From Cymbomonas tetramitiformis (lineage: Eukaryota > Chlorophyta > Pyramimonadophyceae > Pyramimonadales > Pyramimonadaceae), in contig LGRX02034686.1 in the NCBI GenBank assembly GCA_001247695.2, forward strand, positions 1-64,000: a stretch of 64,000 nucleotides of DNA, given 5' to 3'. Under the pieces are notes generated by a model. That model was not told where the DNA came from and did no database searches. It saw only the letters and a program-made list of their open reading frames with translations. The position numbers and the translations under genes were made by a program. This document shows positions 20,056 to 29,619 of this stretch, piece by piece. Position 1 is the stretch's first letter. Each line of letters opens with the position of its first letter.

Positions 20056-23000
20056 ATGACTACCGTGGATTCTTCGGATGGATTTACCACGCCGGTCCCG
20101 GCTGGGATCGACACGCGGAGGGCGCTTCCCTTCAGCGACGGCCCTGAAGAGCCTGTGCCCCCTACACCTGTAAAGCGTCGCCCGCTTGACAGTGATGACT
20201 CGGACGGTGCTTTGGTTCTCAGGGACTTCCTTAAGGACTGCCAGACGATTCTCCGCGAGCCTGGTCACCGGGCCAGCATTATTCAGCAGGTTCGTGACCA
20301 GTGCCGGCCAACTCACATCAAGGCTTCGGAATGGGTCTTTGACATCGACAAGATCAAAGGCCAAGTGCCTCGAGAAGTTGCACTGGACCGTTTCACCAAA
20401 GCGGTACAGACACAACTTACCGACTTCAACCTTCAGTTTGACACGGTATTCCACCCGACTGACCTCACGGCGGCTGTTCTTCCTGAAGCCACTCGCATTT
20501 TGTTTCGCATCTTGACGTCGCTGGTGCGTGGATCATGCCTTCGGCTCATTGAGGAGTCGGCTACGGTGTCTCCGGATGATGGACGCCGTGCGTGGCTGGT
20601 TGTCTGCCGAGCCGTTGCCAGACGGCGCAGGCCGTGGGTTTCCCATGGTTACCTGTTCGAGACGGCTCCTGCGATCGAGCTGCTGGAGGATGTTGACCCC
20701 GAGCCCTATATTAAGGGTTTTATGCAGCACCACACCGCTGTCCGTTCCGAGCTCAGACCTGGTGTAGAGCCTGACGATGTGTGGGGTGTGGGGTTCGCCT
20801 TGGATCTCCTCACCCTTCGCATGTGCCCTCTGTACTATAAGGACCTTCTACAGGAGTGGAGTTCTAAAACGGCCGAGGGCAGGGAGAAGCGGGCGCTCGG
20901 CATTCAGCAGTTCACGTTGGCTGTAAAAGCCTTCCACCAGCAGAAAACAGAGGAGAAGAAGCTGCTTAAGGAGAAGAAAAAGAAGGATGGGGTCTCCGCG
21001 TTGGCGGCCTCACTTCTCTCTGGGGAGTCCCCTTCTGCCGCCCTTCTGGCCCGTGCGGGCATCCCGCAGACTCGCATTGTTGGTGGCCGCAGGCGTGACG
21101 AGCCCAGGCACCCGCCACAGACTCAGGATGCTCAGCCACAGGCGGCCGGACAGGGTGCTCACCGGTCTGGGGGCGACAGGGGTACAGCTCCCCGCGCCAG
21201 ACCGGCCCGCGGTGGAAAGAATCGACAACAAAACATGAAGGGACACAGGAAGGGCTCTCACCCTTCCCCTCATGCCCCTCCGCCGCGGACTCAGGGGCAG
21301 CGGCAGCCTGCATCCGGTGGTTCACCGACTGCCTTGCGGGTGACGCGAGATGCACAGGGCCGCCACTCGGTCCAGTGCTGGGACTGCGGCGGCCCTCACT
21401 TCCGCCGTGACTGCCCTGGAGGCGTGCAGAGTGCTCATGTGGCGGGGTTCCACCCCGAGGGCACGCCCATTGCGGACATCCTATCAGAGTTGGATGCGGC
21501 TTTCCTCGATCCGGAGGAGGAGGTGTATGAGTCATGCCTGTACACTTACTCATTGGAGCTCGGGGAGGCACCGCTTGACATCCCCGCGGCCCAGGCGGCT
21601 GCCGTGGTGCCGCACTCTGCCGTTGACAGTGGGGAGCAGTGGACTGAGTCGGAGTGGGCTATCTGGGACTCATGTGGCCGCTCGGAGGAGCAGTACTATG
21701 ACGCAGTCAACCGCTTCAACTCGTACCAGGACCCTGGCGATGGGGACGGACCCGACGGTGAGATGACGCCTGCTCAGCTCCATGTTGCCGTGCACCAGCC
21801 TTCGGACCCTGCCATGTCTATGCAGCACTTCAGTGTTGAGCCGCAGCAGCCAGCGGTGCCGGCAGCCGACGTGCAAATCACAACAACCAACAACGAATTC
21901 CCTGGAGCTGTGCAGCTGGTGAGCACGGCACCACCGTCCCGACCCAGGGGTCCGGGTGGCCCGGGCCGCAGGCCCTATGGGGCGGGTCACTACATGTACA
22001 TGAGTCTGCTATGCATTCTAGCATTCTCTGGCACGGCAGATGCGGTGCAGTCTGGTGGTGCCTCCGGTGCTGTGCTGGAGGTGCACCCACGGGCTCTGGT
22101 GCTTTGGCATGCTGTCACCTGGGGTCTGGCTATCTCGGCCTGTCTTCCTGCCGTTGGTGCCAGGACTCCCGCACGCACCTGGCGACACCTTGTCAACCGC
22201 CAGTCACCGACGGGCGGGCACCAGCCCTCAACAACCCAGCCTCCGGCGGGTGAGCCCCGTACCTCTCGCCGCTCCTCACCGGTCTGGACTGCTATTCTGG
22301 TTATCTGTGGCCTGGCCCTGTGTACCTCGGCACTACTGTTTGGGTATTCTCTGGGTCTGCGGCAGTCAGTCAGACAGTCAGTCAGTCAGTCAGTCAGTCA
22401 GCTTACCCCGCCAGCAGGGGGGTCCGTCGGCCGTTCTGCTGGTCAGCTTTTCTCAGCTGATGGACTGGCTACCGGTGATACCGGCTTATGTCTGGTCTCT
22501 GGTTATGCTGTGGGTACTTATGCTTCTGTGGAGCTTGGTGTACTGTCTGGTCAGCTTGGGTCAGTTACAGTGGTTTACCCTCTGGTACCTGCTGGCTATA
22601 CTGGTATTCTGGTTTATGGCAGTGCAGAGTCAGTTCCGTTGCATGTGCCCGACGAGGAGTGGGCTTCTTCTGGATTCAGTTCTCTGGCCAGTGCTGTCCC
22701 TGCACCCGTCCGGGTAGACAGAGGCATCGTGTGTGACTCTGGAGCCACATGTGTCATGTGTGGGGACCTGTCGGCCTGCACCGACGTGGACTACACCCGT
22801 ACGGTGGCCTTCACCATGGTCACGGCTGGGTCTCACAGGACGGATGCTACTGTGACATTCCACCTGTATGGGGTCTGTGTCCAGGACGGCGCCATCGACC
22901 ACTTCGTTCTCCCAAACTCACACTATAAGGCCGGCTGCCGCACTCTGCTGTCTTCTCGGGTTATGCTATCCCTCGGCTTCGGGTCCCCTGACCTTGTATC

Positions 23001-26000
23001 CCTCACCTACACCCACCTGCCTACTGGCCGTGTCTATCGGATCATTGACTCTGGCACAGACTATATGTGGGCGGAGGTCCCTGAGGGGGCAGCCAGTGCC
23101 CTCACCCAGACTGTCTCACGTGTCCGCACCGGTGAGATCTGTGACTGGATGTGGGCACGCTCAGAGTATGCCAAGTGGGCTTTCCTGAAGGGCTCGCCTG
23201 CTGCCTTGGCCAAAACCGGGGAACACAACTTTGACATCTCCCTCTTCGGAGACGACCTCCCCCCCGGCGTGGGTAACAACCAGACCTGCCCAGTCAGGTA
23301 TTCACTATCTGATTCCTGCTGGGGTCACCTCTGGGCCGGTGCCTATATATATGGCAACCCGCCCTTTGACAGACTCACCTGTGAGCGGATGCTCAAGAAG
23401 GCCAACCGGGACTTTGCAACCGACCCCGAGCACACGGTATTCCTCTTCTTGATCCCCCAGTCACACCTCAGTACCTTCAGGCAGCACCTTATTCATTGGG
23501 AGGTGCTACATGTGTACCCAGCTGGCACAGAGGGCATATTCAGCTACCGTCGTGAGCACACCTATGCTGGACGGCCCCTTCAGTCGGCTGGCTCGGAGGG
23601 CGGGGGGGACCGTGTCTTCATTGCTGGCACCCCGTTCCCGGTGGCTATCATCTACCGTGATCAGTACACATCCATGAGGTTCACCCCTGAGAGGTGGTGC
23701 CATTCCGCATATGCTCATGCTCATGGTCTCAGGCTGGCTCAGCTCATGGACCTTGGTGTTGACATCGCCCGACCTGGCACTACAGTTACTCGGGAGCAGC
23801 TGCTGGCTCACAGGACCTGTGCTGAGGCCTGTGCTGTGTGTGCCCGTATGCGGACAGTGCAGCCGAGCCCGAAGCACCCTCCGGCTGACAGATACAGGGC
23901 TCAGAAGCCTGGATCTATGTGGGCTGCTGATGCTACAGGCCCGATCACGCCTATTGGCTATGACGGGTCGAGGTACCGCTGGACCTTTGTGGAGTTCACT
24001 GTGAGGTTTACACTTTGCTACTTCTCTGCTGAGAAGTCGGCATACAGCTTCATCCTGGCTCAGTTCCTGGCAGATGTTGTTCATCACGGCTTTGCCTGCA
24101 CTGGCCTGGTTCTCCGCACTGATTGTGCCCCGGAGCTGTGTGACCCTGCAGCACAGGCTCTGTACAAACACCATGGCATCAAACACCTGCAGTCGTCACC
24201 CACCCTGCACTGGCAGAACTTCATGGCTGAATATGTGATTGGTAAGATCTCGTCGGTCTCCCGTGCACTCCTGGAGACAGCCGGTATGGACCTCACCTAC
24301 TGGCCTCTTGCAGACAGTCATGCCTGCCTGCTATGGGATATCCTGCCTCATGGGCGGGACGCCGTGGTGCCATTCTATCACCTTATGGGCTATCACTTTA
24401 CCTACTCCCGTATCGAGATATTCGGCACCCTGTGCACTGTGGCCATGGATGCTCAGCAGATGCGGGCCCGCCATCCGGGGGTCTCCAAGAAGCGGACCCC
24501 CCGGGCCTGGCAGGGGCGGTTTGTGGGCATCAGCCTCAGGTCCTCGGCCTACAAGGTACTGGACCTGGAGAGAAACAAAGTTGTCTCCGAAGGCCGGCCA
24601 GACTTCATCAGAAACTACTCAGAGTTCGGGCAGGTGATGTCATCGTTCCCTGCCCCCGCTCCCGACGAGCAGCACTCCGCACCCGTGCCCAGTGACAGGC
24701 CGGAGCCGTGGAGGGACTACACCACTGACATGGTGGTGACAGTCCATTCCGTGGCTGCCTATTATGACACCCGGGACGGTGAGACCTATGCCACCGTGCA
24801 GTTGCTTGACACTGGTTCAGCAGACACTTTCTGGACCACCGCCCAGCAGTATGTCATGGCTGACCCTGCGGGCACTGCTTGGTTTGACTTGGTCCACTGG
24901 CTGGACCGCCGCAGGGTCATTGACTGTGTCAATCAACACTACCCGCTCTGGACTCTGGCTAAGGCTCAGGAGGCCCGCGGTGATCCGCTGTATCCGGCAC
25001 TCATTGTGTCCACGGACATGAGGCGGTCCAGGTCCTATGGGGTGCTCTTCCGGCCTATGGCCTACGGTGATGTGACTGCCCCACGTGCCTATGCCATGGA
25101 CCTCCGTGCCGGTCTGGTGGTGTTCCCTGATACCCACAGTGCTTGCCACCTTCCCTTCTCCGACCACCCGGAGCAGGACCAGTGGCTCCTTCCGCACTAT
25201 GTGGTCCCACCAGAGGACACAGTCAGCACATTGCCAGCCGGTGGCACACTCAGCTTCAGTCATATCTCTGCTGACCTCGCCGAGCGCCTGTACCACACTG
25301 CAGCTCCTGATCTGCCACTGCCGGGTGGGTACCGCCAGGCACTGTCTATGCCTGATGGGGCTCAGTGGGAGGAGGCTATTACCGGTGGGGAGGTGCAGCC
25401 TCTGATTGACCAGGGTAAGATTGAACCGGTGGAGGTGCTACCCGACGGTGAGATCGCCACCAGCACCATCTTTGTGCTGAATAAGCCCTGGAAGCCACGG
25501 GATGGTCTGCCACCCGTCCAAATTCATAAAGCTCGGATGGCCGTGGCTGCCACATGGCACTGGGGCTACACCCAAGCTGAGACCGCATGCACGGTAGCAG
25601 ACCTGCCCACCTTCCGCCTTCTCTTCATCCTGTCTATTATCTTTGCTGGTATGGGGGTTATGGTCTATCACTTTGACGTCAGTCAGGCCTTTGTTCATGC
25701 CCGTCTGGAGGTTCCTATATATGTGCGGTTCCCCTCTGGGTATATGTATAAGGGCAGATATGGCTATGCCAAGCTGCTCTATGCTCTCTACGGGCTACGG
25801 ACAGCTGGTGCTTCCTGGCAGAAGCTGGCCAACAAATTCATGAAGTCCTTCACCTATCAGGGAATGCACTTCACCCAGTCCACATATGACCCGTGCCTGT
25901 ACTATATTGTGACCTCTGCGTTCGTGGCCTTCGTGGCTGTCTACGTGGATGACTTCGGGCTGACATGTGATGATGCCTTCCACCAGGCTTTCTGGGCAGC

Positions 26001-27249
26001 TTTCCAGGCGGCATTCAAGAGCAAGAATCTTGGCCGTATGACAGCCGTCCTGCAGCTTGCGGTTGACTATGATCGGTGGGGCATTGCATTGTCCCAAACC
26101 AGGCAGATCAAGGAGCTCATGTCCAAGTTCAAGCTTCCGGCCAAAACCTATCACAATCCGATGGATGTGAACCTCATTATCCAGAAGCCGGAGCACCCTG
26201 ATCTCACCCTTGTCACCCCGTATCTCTCACTGCTTGGGTCCCTGCTGTGGATTGCACGGTGCACCAGGCCAGATATCTATTACTCGGTCATATATCTGGC
26301 ACAGTTCTCCTCATGCCCCTCGGCTCAGGCCTGGGAGGCACTTCAGAGAGTGGCTCAGTATCTGTACTTCACACGGCACTACCGTATCCGTTATGCTTAC
26401 CCCAGTGCACCGCTTTCTGTGCTCACAATACAGGTGTATTCGGATGCTGACCATGCTCGTGACAAACTCAACGGGTGTCTCTCCTACTCGGGAGGCATTG
26501 TATTCCTCAACGGCATGGTCCTTCATTGGGTATGTGCCCGCCAGACTGATGCTGAGATGTCCTCCACTGGATCTGAGTATGTGGCCGCCTCTGTGGTTGG
26601 GCAGCGGGCCATGTCTGCTATCCATATGATTGTGGAGATGTTCGGCTTTATCAGAATCACGCAGCAGGAGCCGGGTGTGTCTGCTCTGGCTCTGTCTACG
26701 GCCTTCCCTGCAGCTGACACTTCTTGGATGCAGAGGGCGGCCACGTTCTTCGAGAATCATGCTATGGGTCATGGTCAGATGGGCCCCGCCTCCCCCCTAC
26801 ACTACCGGGAGGCTGAGCCTGTTCCTGACAGCAGCCTGTATGCCCTGCCTCACGCCGTGCCAGTACCATATGATGGCACGGGCTATGAGGACGGTCCGCG
26901 GGAGTACCACTCTCAGCGGTCTGGCATGTATGGTACCTCTGGACCCTTCATTCCCAGGCTGGAGCTCCCGGTGGCTGTCATGATTGACAACCAGGCGGCC
27001 TCCTCCATTCTGAGGAATGTCATGCTATCCACCAAGATTAAGCATGTGTTGATCCGTTTTCACTGCTTTCGGGGGTGGGTGTGTGCTGGGTACCTAGTGC
27101 CTGTTTACATCAACACTTTACTCAACCTGGCTGATATCTTCACCAAACCTCTTCCTGGGCTCAAGGACAAGGTGCGGGTGATCATCAGCATGATCGAGTC
27201 CTTCATGGACGTGATCCGCCCGCACCCCAGTGGTGCGGGTGACTCCTAG
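20056..27249 (+). CDS. Copia 2 Gag-(membrane module)-Pol polyprotein, 2397 aa
   Basis: ATG at 20056, one frame to the stop at 27249. Gag-like region residues 1-440, then knuckle CWDCGGPHFRRDC (about 441-453, with one residue fewer before His than usual). About residues 645-663 are hydrophobic and end GTADA, resembling a signal peptide with an AXA site; about 682-702 and 745-766 are further hydrophobic segments, the last followed by a QSVSQ repeat from a TCAG tract. Protease IVCDSGATC near 891. Integrase near 1210-1400: HAHG...CAEACAVC, then ADATGP, LRTDCAPE and FMAEY with D-35-E spacing. RT: HFDVSQAFVHARL (about 1872) and YVDDFGL (about 1962). RNase H: YSDADHARD, STGSEYVAAS, MIDNQAASSIL, with about 100 extra residues before MIDNQ. 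All catalytic motifs are intact. Gag and Pol in one frame implies proteolytic processing. Confidence 0.95.
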   Translation: MTTVDSSDGFTTPVPAGIDTRRALPFSDGPEEPVPPTPVKRRPLDSDDSDGALVLRDFLKDCQTILREPGHRASIIQQVRDQCRPTHIKASEWVFDIDKIKGQVPREVALDRFTKAVQTQLTDFNLQFDTVFHPTDLTAAVLPEATRILFRILTSLVRGSCLRLIEESATVSPDDGRRAWLVVCRAVARRRRPWVSHGYLFETAPAIELLEDVDPEPYIKGFMQHHTAVRSELRPGVEPDDVWGVGFALDLLTLRMCPLYYKDLLQEWSSKTAEGREKRALGIQQFTLAVKAFHQQKTEEKKLLKEKKKKDGVSALAASLLSGESPSAALLARAGIPQTRIVGGRRRDEPRHPPQTQDAQPQAAGQGAHRSGGDRGTAPRARPARGGKNRQQNMKGHRKGSHPSPHAPPPRTQGQRQPASGGSPTALRVTRDAQGRHSVQCWDCGGPHFRRDCPGGVQSAHVAGFHPEGTPIADILSELDAAFLDPEEEVYESCLYTYSLELGEAPLDIPAAQAAAVVPHSAVDSGEQWTESEWAIWDSCGRSEEQYYDAVNRFNSYQDPGDGDGPDGEMTPAQLHVAVHQPSDPAMSMQHFSVEPQQPAVPAADVQITTTNNEFPGAVQLVSTAPPSRPRGPGGPGRRPYGAGHYMYMSLLCILAFSGTADAVQSGGASGAVLEVHPRALVLWHAVTWGLAISACLPAVGARTPARTWRHLVNRQSPTGGHQPSTTQPPAGEPRTSRRSSPVWTAILVICGLALCTSALLFGYSLGLRQSVRQSVSQSVSQLTPPAGGSVGRSAGQLFSADGLATGDTGLCLVSGYAVGTYASVELGVLSGQLGSVTVVYPLVPAGYTGILVYGSAESVPLHVPDEEWASSGFSSLASAVPAPVRVDRGIVCDSGATCVMCGDLSACTDVDYTRTVAFTMVTAGSHRTDATVTFHLYGVCVQDGAIDHFVLPNSHYKAGCRTLLSSRVMLSLGFGSPDLVSLTYTHLPTGRVYRIIDSGTDYMWAEVPEGAASALTQTVSRVRTGEICDWMWARSEYAKWAFLKGSPAALAKTGEHNFDISLFGDDLPPGVGNNQTCPVRYSLSDSCWGHLWAGAYIYGNPPFDRLTCERMLKKANRDFATDPEHTVFLFLIPQSHLSTFRQHLIHWEVLHVYPAGTEGIFSYRREHTYAGRPLQSAGSEGGGDRVFIAGTPFPVAIIYRDQYTSMRFTPERWCHSAYAHAHGLRLAQLMDLGVDIARPGTTVTREQLLAHRTCAEACAVCARMRTVQPSPKHPPADRYRAQKPGSMWAADATGPITPIGYDGSRYRWTFVEFTVRFTLCYFSAEKSAYSFILAQFLADVVHHGFACTGLVLRTDCAPELCDPAAQALYKHHGIKHLQSSPTLHWQNFMAEYVIGKISSVSRALLETAGMDLTYWPLADSHACLLWDILPHGRDAVVPFYHLMGYHFTYSRIEIFGTLCTVAMDAQQMRARHPGVSKKRTPRAWQGRFVGISLRSSAYKVLDLERNKVVSEGRPDFIRNYSEFGQVMSSFPAPAPDEQHSAPVPSDRPEPWRDYTTDMVVTVHSVAAYYDTRDGETYATVQLLDTGSADTFWTTAQQYVMADPAGTAWFDLVHWLDRRRVIDCVNQHYPLWTLAKAQEARGDPLYPALIVSTDMRRSRSYGVLFRPMAYGDVTAPRAYAMDLRAGLVVFPDTHSACHLPFSDHPEQDQWLLPHYVVPPEDTVSTLPAGGTLSFSHISADLAERLYHTAAPDLPLPGGYRQALSMPDGAQWEEAITGGEVQPLIDQGKIEPVEVLPDGEIATSTIFVLNKPWKPRDGLPPVQIHKARMAVAATWHWGYTQAETACTVADLPTFRLLFILSIIFAGMGVMVYHFDVSQAFVHARLEVPIYVRFPSGYMYKGRYGYAKLLYALYGLRTAGASWQKLANKFMKSFTYQGMHFTQSTYDPCLYYIVTSAFVAFVAVYVDDFGLTCDDAFHQAFWAAFQAAFKSKNLGRMTAVLQLAVDYDRWGIALSQTRQIKELMSKFKLPAKTYHNPMDVNLIIQKPEHPDLTLVTPYLSLLGSLLWIARCTRPDIYYSVIYLAQFSSCPSAQAWEALQRVAQYLYFTRHYRIRYAYPSAPLSVLTIQVYSDADHARDKLNGCLSYSGGIVFLNGMVLHWVCARQTDAEMSSTGSEYVAASVVGQRAMSAIHMIVEMFGFIRITQQEPGVSALALSTAFPAADTSWMQRAATFFENHAMGHGQMGPASPLHYREAEPVPDSSLYALPHAVPVPYDGTGYEDGPREYHSQRSGMYGTSGPFIPRLELPVAVMIDNQAASSILRNVMLSTKIKHVLIRFHCFRGWVCAGYLVPVYINTLLNLADIFTKPLPGLKDKVRVIISMIESFMDVIRPHPSGAGDS

Positions 27250-27792
27250 GTTCTCTGGTCCTCTGTCCGGCTGAGCTGCAGGCCTATGAGCCGGCAGCGG
27301 TCGGGCAAGGGGTCTTTCTGGTCTGACTGGATTGATGCCCTTTGACGTGGTGCCCTTCTGGACTGGACTTTGTGTTCGTGGACAGACTGGTACCTATGAC
27401 CTGCCCTATGAGACCTTAGACACCGACAGCTCTACTCTGACCTTAAGCACATCTGACTGGATTCTGGCCTTTGACTACATCCTGTACCTCTTTGACATCT
27501 TCTATGACCTCGAGTACTGGTTGACCGTCGAGCTGAGCAGCATCAGATGAGAGTACCTATCGGGGAGCGAGATCTGGCAGAGACCAGTTACTATTTTCAT
27601 ATCCTTGTGGCAGTCCACCTAGTTGGCATGCATATACTAGTACTTTAGCATTCGGTTTAGAGGGTTAGCCGGAAGCGGGGATGGCGGCAGGTCGGCACTT
27701 TGGTTGATGTTGTTCTGATCCGTGGACGGGGACCTCTTAGTTTGCATTAGCTACCTGTTTCACATTCTTGTGCCACCTCAGCCGAGGTGGTG
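27250..27792 (+). other. 3' noncoding region and polypurine-tract position of copia 2
   Basis: The final bases before the 3' LTR include a perfect-looking stem CCACCTC...GAGGTGG (27773-27790). GAGGTGGTG abuts the LTR and is the probable polypurine tract, similar to copia 1. Confidence 0.5.
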
Positions 27793-28048
27793 TGCTGAGA
27801 TTCAGTAGTTCAGTACCACGTATGACGTATGACAGTGACAGTGACAGTACAGTGACTTCCTACCTGTACTCAGTAGTTCGACTTCGGTAGCTTAGACTGT
27901 GACACACGATATGATTGCCTAGTGACGGCCTCAGAGCTTAGATAGCCTGAGAGTCGTGTATTCATTTCTATCTTTTGATATACCCGATTGCCTCGCTCAA
28001 ACCCTACGGCGTTCAGCGTTTTCACTGTGTCACTAGGACATTCTAGTA
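27793..28048 (+). repeat. 3' LTR of copia 2
   Basis: Identical to 19130-19385 on reading; followed by ATCTC, the target-site duplication. Confidence 0.95.
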
Positions 28049-28301
28049 ATCTCCATATGACACAATAGCAAGACAAATAATTCAAAATTCAAAATTCGCT
28101 TGGTAACTTTTGCTCTAGCATTTTTTTCATGGATTTTAACTCGCTAAACTAATTATATATCACGGTGGGATATGCTTCTATAGGTTTTGGTGGTCCGTAT
28201 GAGTTATATACATAAATGATTTTTAAAAGTATACTAAATATGGAAATTGCTATGAAAATAATAAGGGAATTAAATAGTTGAAACCACACGGCACCCTACC
28301 C

Positions 28302-29168
28302 TTAACATCGCATGGTAATTAATCGTGCTGTCCAAAAAGATCGACGCCTAGTGGAGATCGCATATTTGTGATCGACAGCGCCTAGTACTTAGTCAATCAA
28401 CAGCAGCAACAGCAGCAAACGAGCAAAGCTCGAATCCCAACGGGTGACGCAGTCGAATTTTCGATCTCACGATCGCCAACGATGACAGTGCCACTGCAGT
28501 CGCGTGTATGTACCACGACGCCACCCACGCGTTATGGCATGGCATGCTGGGAAGCAAAAAGCAAAGCACTGTCGCGCACATGATCCTACGGTCAGATAGT
28601 GTAATGGCGAAAATTATTTAAACATCGCATGGCCGACGCGATGTTCGGAAATCAGATAGATTCACTTTTACATTGCATAGCAGACGCGAGAATCGAGAAA
28701 TGTCAAATCATTAATGGAATGGCAGACTCGATGTTCATGTTCGGATCTCTCGAGTGCGCCACGTCGGCAAGATAAATAATCCCATCGACCGTCAGATGCG
28801 CCTAGTGGAGATCTTAATTTAAGATCGACCGGGCCTAGTATAGTCAATCAGCAGCAGCAGCAGCAGCAGCAGCAGCAAAGCTCGAATCCCAACGGGCGAT
28901 ACAGTCGAATGTTCCATCTCACGATCGCCAGACGCTAACGATGACAGTGCCACAACAGTCGCGTGTATGTACCACGACGCCACCCACGCGTTATGGCATG
29001 GCATGGCATGCCGGGAAGCAAAAAGCAAAGCTCTGTCGCGCACATGATCCTGCGGTCATATGATGTAATGGCGATATCCATGTTAACATCGCATGGTAAT
29101 TAATCGTGCTGTCCAAAAAGATCGACGCCTAGTGGAGATCGCATATTTGTGATCGACAGCGCCTAGTA
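28302..29168. repeat. Tandemly duplicated segment (period about 450 bp) with (CAG)n tracts
   Basis: The block containing GCCTAGTGGAGATC, GTCAATCA, CAG repeats, AAAGCTCGAATCCCAACGGG and CGCGTGTATGTACCACGACG appears at about 28340-28600 and again at about 28795-29080. A third partial copy follows at 29100-29168. CAG runs are at about 28401-28421 and 28849-28876. ORFs on the minus strand of both copies encode poly-Leu from the CAG runs and are probably not genes. The segment lies just upstream of the transporter gene and could include its promoter. Confidence 0.65.
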
Positions 29169-29619
29169 GACAAATAACCCTTCTCTTTCCAAAAGGCTCG
29201 GCCCGTCTTCAGCATCCAACACTGCTGCCACATCGACATGCCAAGTCACGAAAGACCACGTCATTTCCATGTCAATCCTATGTTGCTGCCAACGTAACAT
29301 TGCTGTCTCAGAATGTTACGTTGCGGTTGCCAACGTTCAATCCTCCGCGTCGCATGCTCGCGTCAAATCACGTCGACGCAAAATCACGTTTCTTGTGCAA
29401 ATCGTGGGCTATCAAAAACTCAAGGTCGACGAGGACTGCATTGCTAGCCAATGTTTCGGGCTCTTGACGAGAAGTTTCCACCTAAGCTCGATATACGCAG
29501 GACATATGCTTAAGACTGTCGCCGTTAGCTCGCCTTTGTGGTTTCTGGAGATAAGTGGAAGATAGTCGCACCCCTGCGCGGGAAGCTCAAGATCGAGTCG
29601 TCTGTTTTCATTTTCAGAC

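Larger units (their letters stand above)
19130..28048 (+). mobile_element. Intact Ty1/copia LTR retrotransposon (copia 2)
   Basis: LTRs 19130-19385 and 27793-28048 are 256 bp each and identical as far as I can read. They begin TG and end TA. ATCTC flanks the element (19125-19129 and 28049-28053). A single polyprotein ORF spans 20056-27249. Identical LTRs and an unbroken ORF point to a very recent insertion, and possibly an active family. The pol part resembles copia 1 throughout, so both belong to one lineage. Confidence 0.95.
18888..28301. mobile_element. TTAA-target MITE with long inverted repeats, split by copia 2
   Basis: The outer ends are GGGTAGGGTGCC and GGCACCCTACCC, flanked by TTAA on both sides (18884-18887 and 28302-28305). 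Without copia 2 the MITE is about 490 bp, and its halves are inverted copies for about 230 bp (diverged towards the ends, near identical in the middle). A related sequence at about 29075-29170 has the same flanks with a single TTAA and no insertion, which is an empty site. TTAA targeting is known for piggyBac and Kolobok elements; GGG termini fit Kolobok better, but no transposase is present. Confidence 0.82.

Noticed and set aside
22040..22717. 225-codon plus-strand ORF rich in hydrophobic residues, a candidate separate env-like protein
   Set aside because: It is an alternative frame of the copia 2 membrane region, with its hydrophobicity explained by the shared nucleotides; the 2397-codon frame is the coding one.
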